Source: JADHUC01 sp964617665
Lineage (GTDB): Bacteria > Planctomycetota > Planctomycetia > Pirellulales > Pirellulaceae
DNA length: 18,676 bases
Direction: 5' to 3'
Assembly (NCBI GenBank): GCA_964617665.1
Contig: CAZUAH010000263.1
Span: 1 to 18,676, forward strand
Below, piece after piece: positions 15,033 to 18,676 of the stretch (the first letter of the stretch is position 1; each line of letters opens with the position of its first letter). The notes beneath the pieces were generated by a model. It had not been told where the DNA came from and made no database searches. It saw only the letters and a list, made by a program, of their open reading frames with translations. A program made the translations under genes and the position numbers.

Positions 15033-18000
15033 TCAACGACGAGCGGCCGCGTCTCTTTGCCTGTCAGCAAGTAACTCGCGAAGTTCCTTCAGTCGCTCAG
15101 CGACATGCGGTTTCTCGGCAAGGTTGTTCTTCTCTTGGGGATCGTTCGTCAGGTTGTATAGCTCTTCGCCGTCGGGCCACTTGCCATAACGCCACCGCTG
15201 ATTTCGCAGCGCGTACCCCAGTCGCTCGCCGCGTGACACAACGCTGTAAGCGTATTCCTTCTTCCCCAGCCGCTCAGGATGGCCAAGCAGTGGTCGCAGC
15301 GAGACGCCCTGCAGATGTTCCGGCGGCGTCAACCCGGCGAGGTCGGCGACGGTGGGGTAGATGTCGATCAGTTCGACCATGGCTTCCGAGGTTGTCCCGG
15401 CTTTCGTCAGGCCGGAAGCGCGAATGATGAACGGGACTCTGGCACCGATGTCGAACAGCGTGACCTTGCCCCAGAGAAAATGGTCGCCGAGGTGATAGCC
15501 ATGATCAGAAGTGAAGATGACCACCGTGTCGTCCCAGTGGCCACTTTCCTTCAGTGCGTCGAGAACGATCTTTAACTGGGCGTCGATGAAAGACACACAG
15601 GCATGATAGGCCTGCATGTACTCGCAGCGGAGTGCCTCGTCTTCCTTGCCGAGTTCGAACCCAAAGGCCTCGTACCGTTTCGAAATCGCCGTCTTTGGAA
15701 GTGAATCCCACAGATTGGGACGATCCGGTTTGAACGCAATCTCATTCGACGGATAGAGCTCGAAGTACTTGTCGGGAGCCAGGAAAGGGACGTGTGGTTT
15801 CTGGATGCCGCAGGCGATGAAAAACGGTTTCTCTCCATGCGATTTTCCCGAAAGCCATTTCGCAACCAGGCGAGCGTTCTTTCCGTCCTTGTGCTGCTCG
15901 TCGGTCAGGCCGCTTCTTCCGTAGCCCGGTGGCGTCTGCGCATCCAGTTTTGCGGCAACCTGTTTCTTGAGGGTTCTCCACTTCCTCCTGTTCGGTCCCT
16001 GTTCGATGGAGCCATGTTCGGCCTCAAACTTCTCGCGTGCCCCTCGGACGACCGGGAGTTCGTCGTTTTCGTAGCGGATGAATTCGTTCCAAGCGACTTC
16101 ACCGTGTTCATGCCGCGGTGAGTGAAAGACTTTACCGACGCTCGCCGTCCAGTACCCGTTCTGCTTGAAGAACTGAGGCATTGTGACGGTCTCGGGACGC
16201 TCCTTACGAATGTCGGCAGTGTTATTCAGGACGCCCGTTGATTGCGGGTAGAGTCCGCTCAGGAAAGATGCTCGCGATGGACCGCACACCGGGTACTGGC
16301 AATAAGCTCGCCGAAAGGTCATCGACTCGGATGCGAACCCGGCCAGTGTCGGCGTGTGAATCGGTTCGTATCCAGACGGCGAGACATGAGTATTGAGATC
16401 GTCGCAAACGATGAACAGGACGTTCTTCCTGTTTTGACGTGGCGTAAGCCTCTGGCTTGCGATTGGCTGTTTCGGCAAGCTGGAAGCTTGCCCCACGGTA
16501 TAGGGCCGGTATTTCGGTGGCGGCGTGTAATTGCCCTTTCCTTCCTCCCAGCGAAACGTCTCGCCTTCGATCACGAGGTCTTTGCGAGCGTTGAGATTCT
16601 GGGCGGGCTCGGCGAAGGTCGCGGGCGCGAATCTTTGTAGTTCCGCCTTCCGCCCAGCGTGTTCCAGGTTGGCGGCAAGATTGTTCCACTCGTTCGGATC
16701 GGCCCGCAGATCGTATAGCTCTTCGCCATCTTCGCCGTAGCGGATGTAGCGCCAGTCACGATTGATGACGGCATACTCGCCAGGGTTCATGTGAGGCAGG
16801 AAGACATTGCGGTCCTGTGCCGCTTCCGGGTCAGCAAGCGTTTTCGCCAGCGATTCGCCTTCTAGCTTCTGGTGCGGTCTCGATAGACCACAGAGGTCGA
16901 CCAGCGTCGGATACATGTCGATCAGGCTGACCGTGACGTCGGACTTCTGACCATTGGCAATACCTGGTCCGGCCCAGATGAACGGGACATTGGAAGTGCG
17001 TTCCCACAGTGTGTGTTTGCCCCAGTCTCCCTTTTCACCGTGGTGGTAGCCGTGATCACTCCACAGCACCACGATCGTGTTATCGGCGTAGGGGCTGGCT
17101 TCGAGGGCATCAAGGACGCGCCCCATCATGGCATCCGCATAGCTGATGCACGCGAGATACCCACGAATCGCGTCGTCGACCGCGTTCAATCCTTCCAGCT
17201 TCTGGTGAATGCGGGACCGGGCCGTCTTCATCTTGCGAATCTTCTCCGGCAGATCGTCGAGGTCGTCCGCCTTGAAAGGCGGACCTTCAATCTTGTCAGG
17301 ATCGTACAAATCAAAATATTTCTGAGGGCAGTAGTTGGGGAAGTGCGGGGCGTAAATACCGACACCCAGGAAAAACGGCTTGTCGTGCTTTTCTTTCAGC
17401 TTTTCGACGGCCCAGTTGATCCGCATCGTATCCGCCATTTCCTCTTCGCGGTCGTTCGGGATTGCTCCCCACTCGAGGAACAGCCCGCCAGTGATCTGCT
17501 GGCCTTTGTTGTAAATGCTGTTGGGAAAGGGATCAGGAAACGGCGTGCCTTTGCTCCACGAGTCTAGCGGCCAGCCACCTTCACGCTGGCTCTGGTTGCG
17601 GAGAAAGAACTCGTTCCATCCGCGAACATCGATAGCTCCGGCCGGATGATGAAATAGCTTGCCCGCTCCAAATGTCTGGTAACCGGCTTTGGAAAAGCTA
17701 ACCTGCAGCGGCTCGATCTCCGGGTGATCGACGAAGTAGTTCGCTGTCCGGTAACAGCCGGTGGTCGACGCGTACTGCCCGGAGAAGATGGCCGCGCGGC
17801 TTGGGGCACAGTAGACCCCCGCCGTGTGTGCGTTCGTGAAATTCACTCCGCGTGCGGCCAGTCGATCGAGGTTCGGAGTGATGGCCCGAGGCGTCGTCTC
17901 GTGACACCCGATCCAGTCGTTCATGTCATCGACGGCGAGGAACAACACGTTGGGTTTCGTTGCGGCGTTCGCCTGACACACGCAAAGCGTGAGAACGATC

Positions 18001-18038
18001 AGAATAAGGAAGCGTTTCATGATGGTGTTGACAATCAT
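15033..18038 (-). CDS. Tandem two-domain secreted sulfatase fused through a repeat-derived linker
   Basis: A 1001-residue protein holding two complete S1 sulfatase domains of the iduronate-2-sulfatase-like kind. The start is the ATG at 18038; an ATG at 18020 gives the tighter signal peptide MKRFLILIVLTLCVCQANA and may be the true start, and neither has a strong ribosome site. Domain 1: metal-binding VDDMND (36-41); active-site CAPSRAAIFSG with Cys at about 77; LWSDHGYHHGEKGDWGKHTL; and an ELYDLRADPNEWNNLA box. Domain 2: CDDLN (545-549); CGPSRASFLSG with Cys at about 585; FTSDHGYHLGDHFLWGKVTL; and ELYNLTNDPQEKNNLAEK. Both cysteines allow formylglycine formation. The linker at about 513-536 (TVGQASSLPKQPIASQRL) is encoded by two hairpins, and domain 2 has no signal peptide of its own. 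This suggests two neighbouring genes joined in frame. Single sulfatases of this family are about half this length. The gene precedes the FAD oxidoreductase by about 135 bp. Confidence 0.9.
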   Translation of the reverse strand: MIVNTIMKRFLILIVLTLCVCQANAATKPNVLFLAVDDMNDWIGCHETTPRAITPNLDRLAARGVNFTNAHTAGVYCAPSRAAIFSGQYASTTGCYRTANYFVDHPEIEPLQVSFSKAGYQTFGAGKLFHHPAGAIDVRGWNEFFLRNQSQREGGWPLDSWSKGTPFPDPFPNSIYNKGQQITGGLFLEWGAIPNDREEEMADTMRINWAVEKLKEKHDKPFFLGVGIYAPHFPNYCPQKYFDLYDPDKIEGPPFKADDLDDLPEKIRKMKTARSRIHQKLEGLNAVDDAIRGYLACISYADAMMGRVLDALEASPYADNTIVVLWSDHGYHHGEKGDWGKHTLWERTSNVPFIWAGPGIANGQKSDVTVSLIDMYPTLVDLCGLSRPHQKLEGESLAKTLADPEAAQDRNVFLPHMNPGEYAVINRDWRYIRYGEDGEELYDLRADPNEWNNLAANLEHAGRKAELQRFAPATFAEPAQNLNARKDLVIEGETFRWEEGKGNYTPPPKYRPYTVGQASSLPKQPIASQRLTPRQNRKNVLFIVCDDLNTHVSPSGYEPIHTPTLAGFASESMTFRRAYCQYPVCGPSRASFLSGLYPQSTGVLNNTADIRKERPETVTMPQFFKQNGYWTASVGKVFHSPRHEHGEVAWNEFIRYENDELPVVRGAREKFEAEHGSIEQGPNRRKWRTLKKQVAAKLDAQTPPGYGRSGLTDEQHKDGKNARLVAKWLSGKSHGEKPFFIACGIQKPHVPFLAPDKYFELYPSNEIAFKPDRPNLWDSLPKTAISKRYEAFGFELGKEDEALRCEYMQAYHACVSFIDAQLKIVLDALKESGHWDDTVVIFTSDHGYHLGDHFLWGKVTLFDIGARVPFIIRASGLTKAGTTSEAMVELIDIYPTVADLAGLTPPEHLQGVSLRPLLGHPERLGKKEYAYSVVSRGERLGYALRNQRWRYGKWPDGEELYNLTNDPQEKNNLAEKPHVAERLKELRELLADRQRDAAARR
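16441..16500. repeat. Double-hairpin repeat inside the sulfatase coding sequence
   Basis: GGCAAGCT-GGA-AGCTTGCC (16474-16492) is a perfect 8-bp stem with a 3-nt loop. CGTAAGCC-TCT-GGCTTGCG (16443-16461) is an 8-bp stem with one G:T pair. Both stems sit exactly in the inter-domain linker. Such paired short hairpins are typical of dispersed palindromic repeats, and the translation VGQASSLP has the look of repeat read-through rather than a selected protein segment. Confidence 0.7.
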
Positions 18039-18239
18039 AGGGTGTCTCGTAGTTCGTCAAGATTGAGTCTTGGTGTAGCGACAACCGACTATTCTTCGTA
18101 TTGGTGTAGCGGACAAATCTCTTGTCCGCAACGCCCCTCCCAATTTCTGCTTCAACCGTTCTGGATCGTTCCATGAAATGTCTCATTGATCCAGTTCAAT
18201 AACGTCAGAGCGACGGTCGCCCGAATCGTACCTGTCAGT
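18039..18239. other. Leader region of the tandem sulfatase gene, with hairpin
   Basis: No gene is supported. The stretch holds the perfect hairpin at 18109-18129 and two direct copies of TTGGTGTAGCG. On the minus strand a TTGACG (15-bp spacer) TATGAT pair ends at the proposed ATG, which would suit the start at 18020 with a nearly leaderless message, but the spacing is short and the call is weak. Confidence 0.35.
18070..18129. repeat. Hairpin GCGGACAA-ATCTC-TTGTCCGC with direct repeat TTGGTGTAGCG
   Basis: A perfect 8-bp stem (18109-18116 with 18122-18129) and a 5-nt loop. The 11-mer TTGGTGTAGCG that leads into it also occurs at 18070-18080, 31 bp earlier, followed by a decayed half of the stem (ACAA). 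It looks like one intact and one eroded copy of a short palindromic repeat. A riboregulatory or terminator role cannot be excluded, but there is no T-run. Confidence 0.6.
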
Positions 18240-18458
18240 CTATGCTGATGCCAACAAGTACTGGTTCTCTTCGATGCAAACGTCCGCGCAATCGGTCGTG
18301 GGCATGGACAGCATCGCCCAGCACTCTGCGTGTTTCTCCTCGTCAGCTAAGGCTAGAACGCGTGTGGCGTAACCGTAGCGGGTTTTACGCTGGCTGGCCC
18401 CATGAATTACTGCGACGGAGACGCAACACGTTCGTGCGACTCGCACTAGCTGCTTCAC
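18240..18458 (-). CDS. Possible small ORF overlapping the stop of the GH95-type gene
   Basis: A 72-codon frame starts with a GTG that overlaps the upstream stop as GTGA, the arrangement seen in coupled genes. Its first 20 residues (MKQLVRVARTCCVSVAVIHG) are mildly signal-like and the rest is unfamiliar (EEKHAECWAMLSM ... CIEENQYLLASA). There is no similarity I recognise, and the 13-bp palindrome lies inside its first codons. The overlap may be chance. Confidence 0.2.
   Translation of the reverse strand: MKQLVRVARTCCVSVAVIHGASQRKTRYGYATRVLALADEEKHAECWAMLSMPTTDCADVCIEENQYLLASA
18434..18446. repeat. 13-bp hyphenated palindrome GTGCGACTCGCAC, second copy
   Basis: The same element as at 14915-14927, here starting about 10 bp beyond the stop of the GH95-type gene. 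Two copies of a 13-mer within 3.5 kb, both at gene boundaries, make a regulatory or structural role possible. Confidence 0.35.
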
Positions 18459-18676
18459 TTCACCACGATTCGATACGCCTCTCCGGCGAGTGATTCGAAT
18501 GCGATTATCTCAGGACGGGGGCTGGTCGTTCGTGTTTGCTCCGCTTCGATGGGAACGGTCGAACGCACCACACAGGGACCGCCGATCGTCGAGTGAACGG
18601 CCGCTTCAGTGAGCTTGCCGTCCTGCCACTTCATGTCCACAACGAACCCGCCCCGGGCACGCAATCCCGTTACCGA
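18455..18676 (-). CDS. C-terminal end of a GH95-type alpha-L-fucosidase (partial)
   Basis: Only the last 73 residues are inside the window; the gene continues past the right edge. The visible part has the C-terminal beta-sandwich motif of GH95-type glycosidases, GLRARGGFVVDMKWQDGKL followed by TEAAVHSTIGGPCVVR, and ends with ESLAGEAYRIVVK. The catalytic (alpha/alpha)6 barrel is not visible, so activity cannot be checked. GH95 enzymes remove alpha-L-fucose, or alpha-L-galactose, from glycans. The neighbouring sulfatases make a sulfated fucose polymer a plausible substrate. A frame from a TTG at 18664 would be an artefact of the window edge. Confidence 0.7.
   Translation of the reverse strand, partial: SVTGLRARGGFVVDMKWQDGKLTEAAVHSTIGGPCVVRSTVPIEAEQTRTTSPRPEIIAFESLAGEAYRIVVK

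Noticed and set aside
14148..15074. A 308-codon open frame on the plus strand across the FAD oxidoreductase start region
   Set aside because: It lies antisense to a well-supported coding sequence, has composition rich in Arg, His and Ala as expected of a shadow frame in GC-rich DNA, and shows no family motif or ribosome site.

Overview
The window is bacterial, with every supported gene on the minus strand. It looks like a planctomycete or other PVC-superphylum genome (Planctomycetota, Kiritimatiellota or Lentisphaerota), probably metagenome-assembled. The evidence is the density of secreted type I sulfatases, large secreted FAD oxidoreductases, a family 5 glycosidase, GH116 and GH95 pieces, and GC-rich hairpin repeats between and within genes. 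A run of exactly 100 N at 3378-3477 marks an assembly gap. Family assignments come from reading motifs by eye; no search was run.

Read in the direction of transcription (right to left), the right half is a carbohydrate/sulfate-ester catabolic cluster: the C-terminal end of a GH95-type alpha-L-fucosidase (window edge to 18455); a protein with two complete sulfatase domains joined by a repeat-encoded linker (18038-15033); a secreted FAD oxidoreductase (14897-12591); a second, much larger FAD oxidoreductase with two dinucleotide-binding modules and a helical-repeat tail (12575-9471); a truncated secreted beta-helix protein (9322-8807); and a third sulfatase with an extra C-terminal domain (8762-7023). 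A signal-peptide stub split by a stop codon follows (6995-6678).

The middle (6540-2499) holds a two-gene ATPase operon of a different nature. It has a near-consensus promoter overlapped by a 12-bp palindrome, then a 387-residue ATPase, then (coupled by an ATGA overlap) an ATPase with a winged-helix region and a tandem TPR array. The assembly gap lies inside the TPR array. Hairpin repeats sharing a 15-bp identical core lie on both sides of this operon, so it may be an inserted cassette. It is the best candidate here for a poorly described system (signalling or conflict), but no effector domain is recognisable.

The left end returns to carbohydrate enzymes: a secreted GH5-like glycosidase with a C-terminal carbohydrate-binding module (2267-702), and a rearranged GH116 remnant in which a signal peptide is fused out of frame to the catalytic C-terminal part (545-1).

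The sulfatases, fucosidase, GH5 and GH116 pieces suggest exolytic breakdown of a sulfated, fucose-containing polysaccharide outside the cytoplasm; the FAD enzymes have no assignable substrate. No tRNA, rRNA, CRISPR array, transposase or sulfatase-maturation enzyme was seen.
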